Translations under genes and position numbers: made by a program | Shown: positions 18,187-24,052 of the stretch, piece by piece | Layout of the letters: every line of letters begins with the position of its first letter | Position numbering within the stretch: position 1 is the first letter of the stretch | Notes under the pieces: model-generated | What the model was told of the DNA's origin: nothing | What the model saw: the letters and a program-made list of their open reading frames with translations, nothing else | Databases searched by the model: none | Assembly: GCA_002428225.1 (NCBI GenBank) | Contig: DIUD01000016.1 | Coordinates: 1 to 24,052, forward strand | Length of the DNA: 24,052 nucleotides | Reading direction: 5' to 3' | Source: Roseovarius sp. UBA6167 | GTDB lineage: Bacteria > Pseudomonadota > Alphaproteobacteria > Rhodobacterales > Rhodobacteraceae

Positions 18187-18202
18187 GGGCGGGCTGCCGC
18201 CC
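18187..18202 (+). terminator. GC-rich hairpin after ubiK, terminator-like without a T-run
   Basis: GGGCGG-GCTG-CCGCCC: a 6-bp stem with a 4-base loop, 28 bases after the ubiK stop. No run of T follows, so it would not be a classic intrinsic terminator. It may be a 3'-end stabilising or Rho-assisted structure. Confidence 0.25.
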
Positions 18203-18268
18203 CTGTCTGCCCCGCCATGTAGACTCGATGTCGCTCTGCCGCGCGGTTGCGAGGGGAGGTCGCCTCTG

Positions 18269-18304
18269 TTATGTGATCACGCGATTAATTTTGTGATCAC
18301 ATAA
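18269..18304. promoter_or_regulatory. Paired operator-like palindromes (copies 2 and 3) upstream of sdhC
   Basis: Two palindromes, TGTGATCACG (18272-18281) and TGTGATCACA (18292-18301), have centres 20 bp apart, about two helical turns. Together they form a larger inverted repeat with 12-bp arms: TTATGTGATCAC at 18269-18280 and GTGATCACATAA at 18293-18304. They lie in an AT-rich stretch 138-170 bp before the sdhC ATG, where a promoter is expected. The sequence is not a CRP/FNR site, since those need a spacer between the half-sites. It could suit a dimeric GntR- or MarR-type repressor (inference). I could not assign a convincing -35/-10 pair nearby. Confidence 0.6.
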
Positions 18305-18441
18305 ACTCGTTTTTTCTGGCCAATTGTCAGGTTAACGCGAATTTTTACGCGCTGGCAGGTGACAGGCCCAACAAAAAGTTCCAGAACGGGCACAGCTTGC
18401 GCGGCCCGGTGCCGCCGCCGACCATCCGAAGGAGGTTCCCC

Positions 18442-18825
18442 ATGGCCGAAACCAAGCCGGTTGAACGCCCGCTTTCGCCGCATTTGCAGATCTATCGCCC
18501 GCAACTCACCTCGATCACCTCGATCCTGACACGCATCACCGGCAACGCGCTCATCGTTGCGGCGATGCTGATCGTGTGGTGGCTGCTGGCGGCCTCGACA
18601 TCGGACGCCTATTTCGCGGTTGCCGATGCGGTGCTGACCTCGTGGTTCGGCGACCTGGTGCTGACGCTCTCGCTCTGGGCGGTGTGGTATCATTACCTCG
18701 CGGGGTTGCGGCATCTCTATTTCGACGCCGGCAAGGGGCTCGATATCCCCACCGCGGAAAAGCTCGGCTGGGGCTGCATCATCGGCTCGGTCGTGCTGAC
18801 CGTCATCACGCTGCTTTTGGTCTGA
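18442..18825 (+). CDS. sdhC: Succinate dehydrogenase cytochrome b556 subunit
   Basis: A 127-residue membrane anchor of complex II, which oxidises succinate and reduces ubiquinone. The N-terminal RPLSPHLQIYRPQLTSITSILTR is the SdhC signature. Three hydrophobic helices span about 33-51, 63-88 and 107-127. H84 in WYHYLAGLRHLYFD is the expected heme b ligand, equivalent to H84 of E. coli SdhC. The ATG at 18442 has AAGGAGG about 7 bases upstream. It is first in the sdhCDAB operon; sdhD starts 10 bases after its stop. Regulation probably acts through the 283-bp region upstream. Confidence 0.96.
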   Translation: MAETKPVERPLSPHLQIYRPQLTSITSILTRITGNALIVAAMLIVWWLLAASTSDAYFAVADAVLTSWFGDLVLTLSLWAVWYHYLAGLRHLYFDAGKGLDIPTAEKLGWGCIIGSVVLTVITLLLV

Positions 18826-18835
18826 GGAGGCTGTC

Positions 18836-19207
18836 ATGCGTTATCTGACCGCACGCAAACGCGCCGAGGGCATGGGCGCCTCGGGCACGGGCACCGAACA
18901 TTTCTGGTATATGAAGGTCTCGGGCGTGGGCCTCGCGCTGATCGTCCCGGTGTTTCTGGTGGCCTTCGGGCGCGCGCTTGGCGGCGACCGGGCCGAGGTT
19001 CTCGACAGGCTCTCGCATCCTTTCATCGCGATCCTGACGGCGCTGGTGCTGTTCGTCGGGCTGCGCCACTTCGCCGCCGGGGCACAGACCATGATCGAGG
19101 ATTACAGCCACGGCGGCACGCGCCGCGCGCTGATCATCCTTGTCACCATCCTGAGTTACGGGACGATGGCCACCGGGCTTTTCGCCATTGCCAAGATCGC
19201 GCTGTGA
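18836..19207 (+). CDS. sdhD: Succinate dehydrogenase hydrophobic membrane anchor subunit
   Basis: A 123-residue three-helix anchor subunit. Helices are at about 25-45, 62-84 and 98-122. LRHFAAGAQTMIEDY carries H78 and D89-Y90, with the same 11-residue spacing as H71 and D82-Y83 of E. coli SdhD, which serve heme and quinone binding. The ATG at 18836 follows GAGGAGG located across the sdhC stop, so translation is likely coupled. sdhA starts 12 bases after its stop. Confidence 0.95.
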   Translation: MRYLTARKRAEGMGASGTGTEHFWYMKVSGVGLALIVPVFLVAFGRALGGDRAEVLDRLSHPFIAILTALVLFVGLRHFAAGAQTMIEDYSHGGTRRALIILVTILSYGTMATGLFAIAKIAL

Positions 19208-19219
19208 GGACCTGAAAAC

Positions 19220-21022
19220 ATGGCTGCTTATGAATACGAGACGCATGATTATGATGTCGTGGTCGTGGGGGCCGGCGGCTCCGGGCTGCGCGCGACGCTC
19301 GGCATGGCCGAGCAGGGGCTGCGCACGGCCTGCGTGACCAAGGTTTTCCCGACCCGCTCGCATACCGTGGCCGCGCAAGGCGGCATCGCCGCCTCGCTGA
19401 GCAACATGGGCCCCGACCACTGGCAATGGCACATGTTCGACACCGTCAAGGGCAGCGACTGGCTCGGCGATACCGATGCGATGGAATACCTCGCGCGCGA
19501 GGCGCCCAAGGCGGTCTATGAGCTGGAGCATTACGGCGTGCCCTTCTCGCGCACCGAAGAGGGCAAGATCTATCAGCGCCCGTTTGGCGGGCACACCACC
19601 GAATTCGGCGATGGCCCGCCGGTGCAGCGCACCTGTGCGGCCGCCGACCGCACCGGCCACGCGATCCTGCACACGCTCTATGGCCAGAGCCTCAAGCAGA
19701 GGGCGGAATTCTACATCGAGTATTTCGCCATTGACCTGGTGATGACCGATGGCGCCTGCACGGGTGTGGTCTGCTGGAAGCTCGACGATGGCACGATCCA
19801 CGTCTTCAACGCCAAGATGGTGGTGCTGGCGACGGGCGGCTATGGCCGCGCCTATTTCAACTGCACCTCGGCGCATACCTGCACCGGTGACGGGAACGGC
19901 ATGGTGGCGCGCGCGGGTCTGCCGCTTCAGGACATGGAATTCGTGCAGTTCCACCCCACCGGCGTCTACGGGCCGGGGATGCTCATCACCGAAGGCGCGC
20001 GCGGCGAGGGCGGATACCTGACCAATTCCGAGGGCGAGCGGTTCATGGAACGCTATGCGCCCAACTACAAGGATCTGGCCCCGCGCGATTATGTCAGCCG
20101 CTGCATGACGATGGAGATCCGCGAGGGGCGCGGGGTAGGCAAGGATGGCGATCATATCCACCTCAACCTGTCGCACCTGCCGCCCGAGGCGCTGCAATTG
20201 CGGCTGCCGGGGATTTCGGAAACGGCGAAGATCTTCGCCGATGTCGATGTCACCAAGGAGCCGATCCCGGTGCTGCCGACCGTGCATTACAACATGGGCG
20301 GCATCCCGACGAATTACTGGGGCGAGGTCATCAACCCGACCGAGGACGACCCGAACGCCGTTGTGCCCGGCCTGATGGCCGTGGGCGAGGCGGCCTGTGC
20401 AAGTGTCCATGGCGCGAACCGGCTCGGCTCGAACTCGCTGATCGACCTGGTGGTGTTCGGTCGCGCGGCGGCGATTCGCGCGGGCAAGGTCGTGGACCCC
20501 GAAAGCGCCGTGCCCGCCACCAATACGGCGGAAGTGGACAAGGCGCTCGACCGCTTCGATGGGCTGCGGCATGCCTCGGGCACGATCCCGACCGCCGATC
20601 TGCGGCTGGAGATGCAAAAGACCATGCAGGCCGACGCCGCCGTGTTCCGCACCGACAAGAGCCTGGCCGAAGGCGTCGCAAAGATGAAGGAAGTCGCCGC
20701 CAAGACGGGTGATCTGCACGTTACCGACCGCTCGCTGATCTGGAACAGCGACCTGATGGAGACGCTGGAGCTGACCAACCTGATGCCCTGCGCGCTCACC
20801 ACCATCGTGGGTGCCGAGGCGCGCAAGGAAAGCCGGGGCGCGCACGCCTCCGAGGATCACCCGACGCGCGATGACAAGACCTGGCGCGTGCACACCATCG
20901 CCCGGATCGACGGGAATACGGTCGCGCTCAGCTACCGCCCGGTGATCGAGACGCCGCTCACCTCCGAGGAGGAGGGCGGCATCAGCCTCGACAAGATCGC
21001 GCCCAAGGCGCGCACCTTCTGA
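19220..21022 (+). CDS. sdhA: Succinate dehydrogenase flavoprotein subunit
   Basis: The 600-residue catalytic subunit carrying covalent FAD. The dinucleotide fold starts with VVVVGAGGSGLRATLG (13-28). FAD attaches at H48 within TRSHTVAAQGGIAAS. VQFHPTGVYGPGMLITEGARGEGG and the active-site region NMGGIPTNYWGEV are clear, as are HGANRLGSNSLIDLVVFGRAA and the C-terminal capping domain ending SLDKIAPKARTF. The length is typical. It works in the cytoplasm attached to SdhB. The TGA stop overlaps an ATG (21022) that opens a 29-codon ORF before sdhB. Confidence 0.98.
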   Translation: MAAYEYETHDYDVVVVGAGGSGLRATLGMAEQGLRTACVTKVFPTRSHTVAAQGGIAASLSNMGPDHWQWHMFDTVKGSDWLGDTDAMEYLAREAPKAVYELEHYGVPFSRTEEGKIYQRPFGGHTTEFGDGPPVQRTCAAADRTGHAILHTLYGQSLKQRAEFYIEYFAIDLVMTDGACTGVVCWKLDDGTIHVFNAKMVVLATGGYGRAYFNCTSAHTCTGDGNGMVARAGLPLQDMEFVQFHPTGVYGPGMLITEGARGEGGYLTNSEGERFMERYAPNYKDLAPRDYVSRCMTMEIREGRGVGKDGDHIHLNLSHLPPEALQLRLPGISETAKIFADVDVTKEPIPVLPTVHYNMGGIPTNYWGEVINPTEDDPNAVVPGLMAVGEAACASVHGANRLGSNSLIDLVVFGRAAAIRAGKVVDPESAVPATNTAEVDKALDRFDGLRHASGTIPTADLRLEMQKTMQADAAVFRTDKSLAEGVAKMKEVAAKTGDLHVTDRSLIWNSDLMETLELTNLMPCALTTIVGAEARKESRGAHASEDHPTRDDKTWRVHTIARIDGNTVALSYRPVIETPLTSEEEGGISLDKIAPKARTF

Positions 21023-21111
21023 TGCGGGGGCCGTTGGTGGCCACGGCGCCTGTGACGCTCGAAGCGATGCAATGTATCGCCATGAACAGCCCGACCCGGC
21101 CGGGCGGCTGA
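21022..21111 (+). CDS. Possible 29-residue ORF between sdhA and sdhB
   Basis: An ATG overlapping the sdhA stop (TGATG) opens a frame of 29 codons ending in TGA at 21109-21111, seventeen bases before the sdhB ATG. The product would start MRGPLVATAPVTLEA and has no motif, signal sequence or membrane segment that I recognise. There is no good ribosome site of its own, so it would depend on coupling to sdhA. It may simply be spacer; conservation in relatives would decide. Confidence 0.2.
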   Translation: MRGPLVATAPVTLEAMQCIAMNSPTRPGG

Positions 21112-21127
21112 CACGGAGGAATGAGAG

Positions 21128-21907
21128 ATGGTTCAACTTACCCTGCCGAAGAATGCGCGCATGGTCACCGGCAAGACCTGGCCGCGCCCCGAGACGGGCG
21201 GCACCCTGCGCAAGTTTCAGATCTATCGCTGGAATCCCGATGACGGGCGGAACCCGCGGGTGGATACCTATTTCGTCGATATGGACGATTGCGGGCCGAT
21301 GGTTCTGGACGCGCTCATCTACATCAAGACGAAAATCGACCCCACGCTGACCTTTCGCCGGTCCTGCCGTGAGGGGATTTGCGGGTCTTGCGCGATGAAT
21401 ATCGACGGGATCAACACGCTTGCGTGCATCTATGGCATGGACGAGATCAAGGGCGACGTGAAGATCTATCCGCTGCCGCATATGCCGGTGGTCAAGGATC
21501 TCGTTCCCGACCTCACGCATTTCTACGCGCAGCACGCCTCGATCATGCCGTGGCTGGAGACCAAGACCAACCGCCCCGCAAAAGAGTGGCGGCAATCCAT
21601 CGAGGACCGCGAAAAGCTCGACGGGCTTTATGAATGCGTGATGTGCGCCTCGTGCTCTACCGCCTGCCCCTCCTACTGGTGGAATGGCGACAAGTATCTC
21701 GGGCCGGCGGCCCTTCTGCACGCCTATCGCTGGATCATCGACTCGCGCGACGAGGCCACGGGCGAGCGGCTCGACGATCTGGAGGACCCGTTCAAGCTCT
21801 ATCGTTGCCATACGATCATGAACTGCACCAAGACCTGCCCCAAGGGCCTCAACCCGGCCAGGGCCATCGCGGAAATCAAGAAGATGATGGTCGAACGGCA
21901 CGTCTGA
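21128..21907 (+). CDS. sdhB: Succinate dehydrogenase iron-sulfur subunit
   Basis: The 259-residue electron-transfer subunit linking SdhA to the membrane quinone site. The ferredoxin-type domain has the [2Fe-2S] ligands C80, C85, C88 and C100 in SCREGICGSCAMNIDG. The C-terminal domain has C170, C173, C176 and C180 (YECVMCASCSTACP), with C227, C233 and C237 (CHTIMNCTKTCPKG) for the [4Fe-4S] and [3Fe-4S] clusters. W184 and W185 after CPSY match the quinone-site region. The ATG at 21128 has GGAGG at 21115-21119; another ATG at 21121 is out of frame. It is separated from sdhA by 105 bp, larger than the other gaps in the operon. Confidence 0.98.
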   Translation: MVQLTLPKNARMVTGKTWPRPETGGTLRKFQIYRWNPDDGRNPRVDTYFVDMDDCGPMVLDALIYIKTKIDPTLTFRRSCREGICGSCAMNIDGINTLACIYGMDEIKGDVKIYPLPHMPVVKDLVPDLTHFYAQHASIMPWLETKTNRPAKEWRQSIEDREKLDGLYECVMCASCSTACPSYWWNGDKYLGPAALLHAYRWIIDSRDEATGERLDDLEDPFKLYRCHTIMNCTKTCPKGLNPARAIAEIKKMMVERHV

Positions 21908-21939
21908 TCTTGCGGGCGGGGCGCGCGGGTCGCCGCCGC

Positions 21940-21968
21940 TTGACGGGGGCCGCGAAAGCAAATAACAC
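21940..21968 (+). promoter_or_regulatory. Predicted tRNA-Trp promoter
   Basis: TTGACG at 21940-21945, a 17-base spacer and TAACAC at 21963-21968, ending 11 bases before the mature tRNA 5' end. The -35 matches 5 of 6 consensus bases and the -10 matches 3 of 6, in a GC-rich context. Confidence 0.5.
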
Positions 21969-21979
21969 CGCCGCACCGC

Positions 21980-22055
21980 AGGGGTATAGCTCAGTTGGTA
22001 GAGCGACGGTCTCCAAAACCGTAGGTCGCGGGTTCGAGCCCTGCTGCCCCTGCCA
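21980..22055 (+). tRNA. trnW: tRNA-Trp (anticodon CCA)
   Basis: A complete 76-base cloverleaf with an encoded CCA end. The acceptor stem AGGGGTA pairs with TGCCCCT (one G-T pair), with G73 as discriminator. The D arm holds AGCTCAGTTGGTAGAGC. The anticodon stem ACGGT/ACCGT encloses the loop CTCCAAA with anticodon CCA at 22013-22015. The T arm contains GGTTCGAGCCC. Its place just before secE-nusG is the common bacterial arrangement. Confidence 0.98.
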
Positions 22056-22113
22056 GTTCAGCAGCCAGGATCGTTTCGGGCCTGTGCCCCCCACGGGTCG
22101 CAGCCCGCTTGGT

Positions 22114-22144
22114 CCTTGAATTCGTGGCCCGCGCCGCGTATGTC
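22114..22144 (+). promoter_or_regulatory. Possible secE promoter
   Basis: TTGAAT at 22116-22121, a 17-base spacer and TATGTC at 22139-22144, between tRNA-Trp and secE. The -35 sits in the decamer CCTTGAATTC, which recurs upstream of nusG at 22419-22428. The -10 is weak (3 of 6). Confidence 0.4.
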
Positions 22145-22176
22145 GCGGCAGGATGCATTCAGGAAAGATGGCACAG

Positions 22177-22374
22177 ATGGCAGGCACGAACCCTCTCCAG
22201 TTCATTCAGCAGGTCCGCTCGGAGGTGGCCAAGGTCGTCTGGCCGACACGGCGCGAGGTGTTGTTGACGACGGTGATGGTGTTCATCCTCGCCACGCTGA
22301 CGGCGATTTTCTTTGCGCTCGTCGATCTGGCGATCCGGGGCGGGCTTCAGGCGGTGCTCGGGATCTTTGGCTGA
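22177..22374 (+). CDS. secE: Preprotein translocase subunit SecE
   Basis: A 65-residue, single-span SecE of the short alphaproteobacterial type, a clamp around SecY in the SecYEG channel. NPLQFIQQVRSEVAKVVWPTRREV is the conserved cytoplasmic amphipathic helix with the WPTR signature, and one membrane helix follows (about 29-52). I choose the ATG at 22177 (MAGTNPLQF) because close relatives, as I recall them, start here. ATGs at 22168 and 22153 are also in frame, and an AGGA at 22161-22164 could serve 22177 or 22168. nusG follows after an unusually long 210-bp gap. Confidence 0.94.
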   Translation: MAGTNPLQFIQQVRSEVAKVVWPTRREVLLTTVMVFILATLTAIFFALVDLAIRGGLQAVLGIFG

Positions 22375-22418
22375 GCGGCGTCTGGCAGGGCGATCTGTCC
22401 AATGATGTCGCAGAAAGC

Positions 22419-22449
22419 CCTTGAATTCAGGACGAAACGGGGCTAGTTC
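22419..22449 (+). promoter_or_regulatory. Possible promoter in the secE-nusG gap
   Basis: The decamer CCTTGAATTC at 22419-22428 repeats the one before secE, giving a TTGAAT -35-like element. The -10 position (TAGTTC, 22444-22449, 17-base spacer) is poor. Support comes mainly from the repeat and the 210-bp gap. Confidence 0.25.
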
Positions 22450-22547
22450 GCCCCACAGTCCGGATGAAAGGCGCGTGGCGATTCGTGTTGCGCGCCGCTT
22501 TTCATTTCCGGGGACGCGGGAACAACCGCTTGAAAGCACACGGAAAA

Positions 22548-22563
22548 CCGGCGCTTGCGCCGG
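22548..22563. repeat. GC-rich inverted repeat 22 bp before nusG
   Basis: CCGGCGC-TT-GCGCCGG: a 7-bp perfect stem (or 6 bp with a CTTG tetraloop), placed just upstream of the nusG ribosome-binding region. On the minus strand it is followed by TTTT, which looks like a terminator for antisense transcription. On the plus strand no T-run follows. It could be an RNA processing or translation-control hairpin in the nusG leader. Confidence 0.4.
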
Positions 22564-22584
22564 GAAGCAAGGGCAAGGTCGGCA

Positions 22585-23118
22585 ATGGCAAAGCGGTGGT
22601 ACTCGGTCAGCGTTCTCTCGAATTTCGAGAAGAAGATCGCCGAGCAGATCAGGCAGTCGGTGATCGACAACGGCCTTGAGGACGAGATCGACGAGGTTCT
22701 CGTGCCAACCGAAGAGGTGATCGAGATCCGCCGCGGCAAGAAAGTGACCGCCGAACGCCGCTTCATGCCGGGCTATGTGCTCGTGCATATGGAAATGTCG
22801 GACAAGGGTTATCACCTGATCAACTCGATCAATCGCGTCACCGGTTTTCTCGGCCCGCAGGGCCGCCCGATGCCGATGCGCGACGCCGAGGTGGAGGCGA
22901 TCATTGGCCGGGTGCAAGAGGGCGAGGAAACCCCGCGCACCCTCATTCATTTCGAGGTGGGCGAGCGGGTCAAGGTCAACGACGGCCCGTTCGAGGATTT
23001 CGATGGCATGGTCGAGTATGTGGACGAGGATCATCAGCGCCTGAAGGTTGCGGTGTCGATCTTCGGCCGGGAAACGCCGGTCGAACTGGAATTCACGCAG
23101 GTCACGAAACAGACCTGA
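22585..23118 (+). CDS. nusG: Transcription termination/antitermination protein NusG
   Basis: A 177-residue elongation factor that binds RNA polymerase, Rho and ribosomal protein S10, coupling transcription with translation. The NGN domain begins KRWYSVSVLSNFEKKIAEQI and includes RRFMPGYVLVHMEM. The C-terminal KOW domain is VGERVKVNDGPFEDFDGMVEYVD, ending in VELEF. The ATG at 22585 (MAKRWYSV) is chosen; an in-frame start 30 bases earlier adds a non-conserved leader. It is followed by rplK after 109 bp that contain a 16-bp palindrome. Confidence 0.97.
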   Translation: MAKRWYSVSVLSNFEKKIAEQIRQSVIDNGLEDEIDEVLVPTEEVIEIRRGKKVTAERRFMPGYVLVHMEMSDKGYHLINSINRVTGFLGPQGRPMPMRDAEVEAIIGRVQEGEETPRTLIHFEVGERVKVNDGPFEDFDGMVEYVDEDHQRLKVAVSIFGRETPVELEFTQVTKQT

Positions 23119-23141
23119 TCCCCGTGAGGCGTGGGAGGCGA

Positions 23142-23157
23142 GGCGACCGCGGTCGCC
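23142..23157. repeat. 16-bp perfect palindrome between nusG and rplK
   Basis: GGCGACCGCGGTCGCC, perfectly self-complementary; as RNA it could form a 6-bp stem with a CGCG loop. It lies 23 bases after the nusG stop and 70 bases before rplK. There is no T-run after it. It may be a processing or attenuation structure in the ribosomal-protein leader, or an operator. Confidence 0.4.
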
Positions 23158-23227
23158 GGACCGGACCACACAACGAGAGAGCCGGAGGGGCGCGCCCCGA
23201 CGGTGTTGAAAGCGAAGGAGAGGCCGC

Positions 23228-23653
23228 ATGGCCAAGAAACTGATCGGGACGCTCAAGCTCCAGGTGAAAGCCGGGCAAGCCAATCCCAGCCCGCCCGTCG
23301 GCCCGGCCCTGGGCCAGCGCGGCATCAACATCATGGAATTCTGCAAGCAGTTCAATGCCAAGACCGCGGACATGGAGCCCGGCGCGCCCTGCCCGACGGT
23401 GATTTCCTACTATCAGGACAAGTCCTTTGTCATGGACATCAAGACGCCGCCCGCGTCGCATTACCTGAAAAAGGCCGCCAAGCTGCAAGGTGGCTCCAAA
23501 ACGCCGGGCCGCGCCACGGCCGGCACCGTCACCATCGCGCAGGTGCGCGAGATTGCCGAAGCCAAGATGCCCGATCTCAATGCCAATTCCGTCGAGGCGG
23601 CGATGCAGATCATTCTCGGCTCCGCGCGCTCCATGGGCATCGAGGTGAAGTAA
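23228..23653 (+). CDS. rplK: 50S ribosomal protein L11
   Basis: A 141-residue L11, part of the GTPase-associated centre on 23S rRNA and needed for RelA activation. The N-terminal domain has KLQVKAGQANPSPPVGPALGQRGINIMEFC with the flexible glycine/proline hinge. The C-terminal RNA-binding domain has KTPGRATAGTVTIAQVREIAE and ends with ARSMGIEVK. The length is standard. The ATG at 23228 follows AAGGAGAGG. rplA starts one base after its TAA, so the pair is tightly coupled. Confidence 0.98.
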   Translation: MAKKLIGTLKLQVKAGQANPSPPVGPALGQRGINIMEFCKQFNAKTADMEPGAPCPTVISYYQDKSFVMDIKTPPASHYLKKAAKLQGGSKTPGRATAGTVTIAQVREIAEAKMPDLNANSVEAAMQIILGSARSMGIEVK

Positions 23654-23654
23654 G

Positions 23655-24052
23655 ATGGCAAAGCTTGGAAAACGGACCCGCGCCCTGCGCGAGGCTTTCG
23701 CCGGCAAGGAGAACGTGACCGTCGAGGAGGCCGTGGCGCTCGTCAAGGGCAACGCCAGCGCGAAGTTCGACGAGACCGTTGAAATCGCGATGAATCTCGG
23801 CGTCGATCCGCGCCATGCCGACCAGATGGTGCGCGGCGTCGTGGGCCTGCCCAACGGCACCGGCAAGACCGTGCGCGTCGCTGTCTTTGCCCGTGGCGCA
23901 AAGGCCGAGGAGGCACAGGCCGCAGGCGCCGATATCGTCGGCGCCGAGGATCTGATGGAAATCGTGCAGAGCGGCAAGATCGAGTTCGATCGCTGCATCG
24001 CCACGCCAGACATGATGCCCGTCGTGGGCCGTCTGGGCAAGGTGCTCGGTCC
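23655..24052 (+). CDS. rplA: 50S ribosomal protein L1, N-terminal part (3' end outside the window)
   Basis: The first 132 codons of L1, the stalk protein that moves deacylated tRNA out of the E site and, in many bacteria, represses the L11 operon by binding its mRNA. The start MAKLGKRTRALREAF, the segment FDETVEIAMNLGVDPRHADQMVRG, then PNGTGKTVRVAVFARG and AAGADIVGAEDL are typical. The frame is open to the window edge. It begins one base after the rplK stop. L1 feedback on the rplK leader is established in E. coli; I did not find a clear L1-site mimic here. Confidence 0.97.
   Translation, partial: MAKLGKRTRALREAFAGKENVTVEEAVALVKGNASAKFDETVEIAMNLGVDPRHADQMVRGVVGLPNGTGKTVRVAVFARGAKAEEAQAAGADIVGAEDLMEIVQSGKIEFDRCIATPDMMPVVGRLGKVLG

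Noticed and set aside
18167..18301. CRP/FNR-type binding sites upstream of sdhC
   Set aside because: The half-sites TGTGA and TCACA are directly joined, whereas CRP needs six bases between them and FNR sites read TTGAT-N4-ATCAA. The motif therefore points to another regulator.
18332..18346. CtrA-like TTAA-N7-TTAA site before sdhC
   Set aside because: The second half reads TTTT rather than TTAA, so only one half-site matches.
18806..21976. Very long open frame (1056 codons) on the minus strand across sdhD-sdhA-sdhB
   Set aside because: It is antisense to three unmistakable genes. Long open antisense frames are expected in GC-rich DNA, and the translation shows no family motif, only composition-driven repeats.

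Overview
The window looks like an ordinary stretch of core chromosome from a GC-rich alphaproteobacterium, most likely Rhodobacteraceae (Rhodobacter/Roseobacter group). The evidence is the uniformly GC-rich coding sequence, the order tRNA-Trp–secE–nusG–rplK–rplA, an sdhCDAB operon, the lgt–midA-like–pgeF run facing ubiK, a NavBac-type sodium channel, and a LexA box of the GTTC-N7-GTTC type known from Rhodobacter. I see no insertion sequence, prophage, CRISPR array or compositional island, and no gap above 300 bases without a gene. Taxonomy and gene names come from recognising protein families, not from a search.

Layout. 1-2.5 kb (+): the 3' end of a CaiB/BaiF CoA-transferase gene and an acetyl-CoA-synthetase-like ligase, ending tail-to-tail on prs (-). 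3.6-5.6 kb (+): a 2-hydroxychromene-2-carboxylate isomerase-like protein, an alpha/beta hydrolase, and rppH. 5.7-10.6 kb (-): pheS without an adjacent pheT, a bacterial voltage-gated sodium channel, an ImuA-like RecA-fold protein behind an exact SOS box, cmk, a 1-Cys peroxiredoxin, and rluA. 10.9-15.1 kb: matB (+), a DAO-family FAD oxidoreductase (-) divergent from mnmD (+), and an EamA-type exporter coupled to mnmD. 15.1-17.8 kb (-): lgt, a MidA/NDUFAF7-like methyltransferase and pgeF, joined by 4-base stop/start overlaps. 17.9-21.9 kb (+): ubiK and then sdhC-sdhD-sdhA-sdhB. 22.0-24.05 kb (+): tRNA-Trp, secE, nusG, rplK and the start of rplA, the usual entry to the rplJL-rpoBC cluster.

How the genes connect. 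Respiration is represented by UbiK (ubiquinone assembly), succinate dehydrogenase (which reduces ubiquinone) and a MidA-like protein whose relatives act on complex I. Translation and tRNA function are represented by pheS, rluA, mnmD with its candidate oxidoreductase partner, tRNA-Trp, L11 and L1. Envelope functions are lgt, pgeF and secE.

No gene cluster here is convincingly a new system. The best leads are regulatory and contextual: (1) three TGTGATCAC-core palindromes in the 283-bp region before sdhC, two of them 20 bp apart, with a weaker copy over the candidate ubiK promoter; (2) an SOS box in front of an ImuA-like gene with no imuB or dnaE2 nearby; (3) a split, divergent MnmC-type gene pair; (4) a sodium channel with a NavAb-like selectivity filter.
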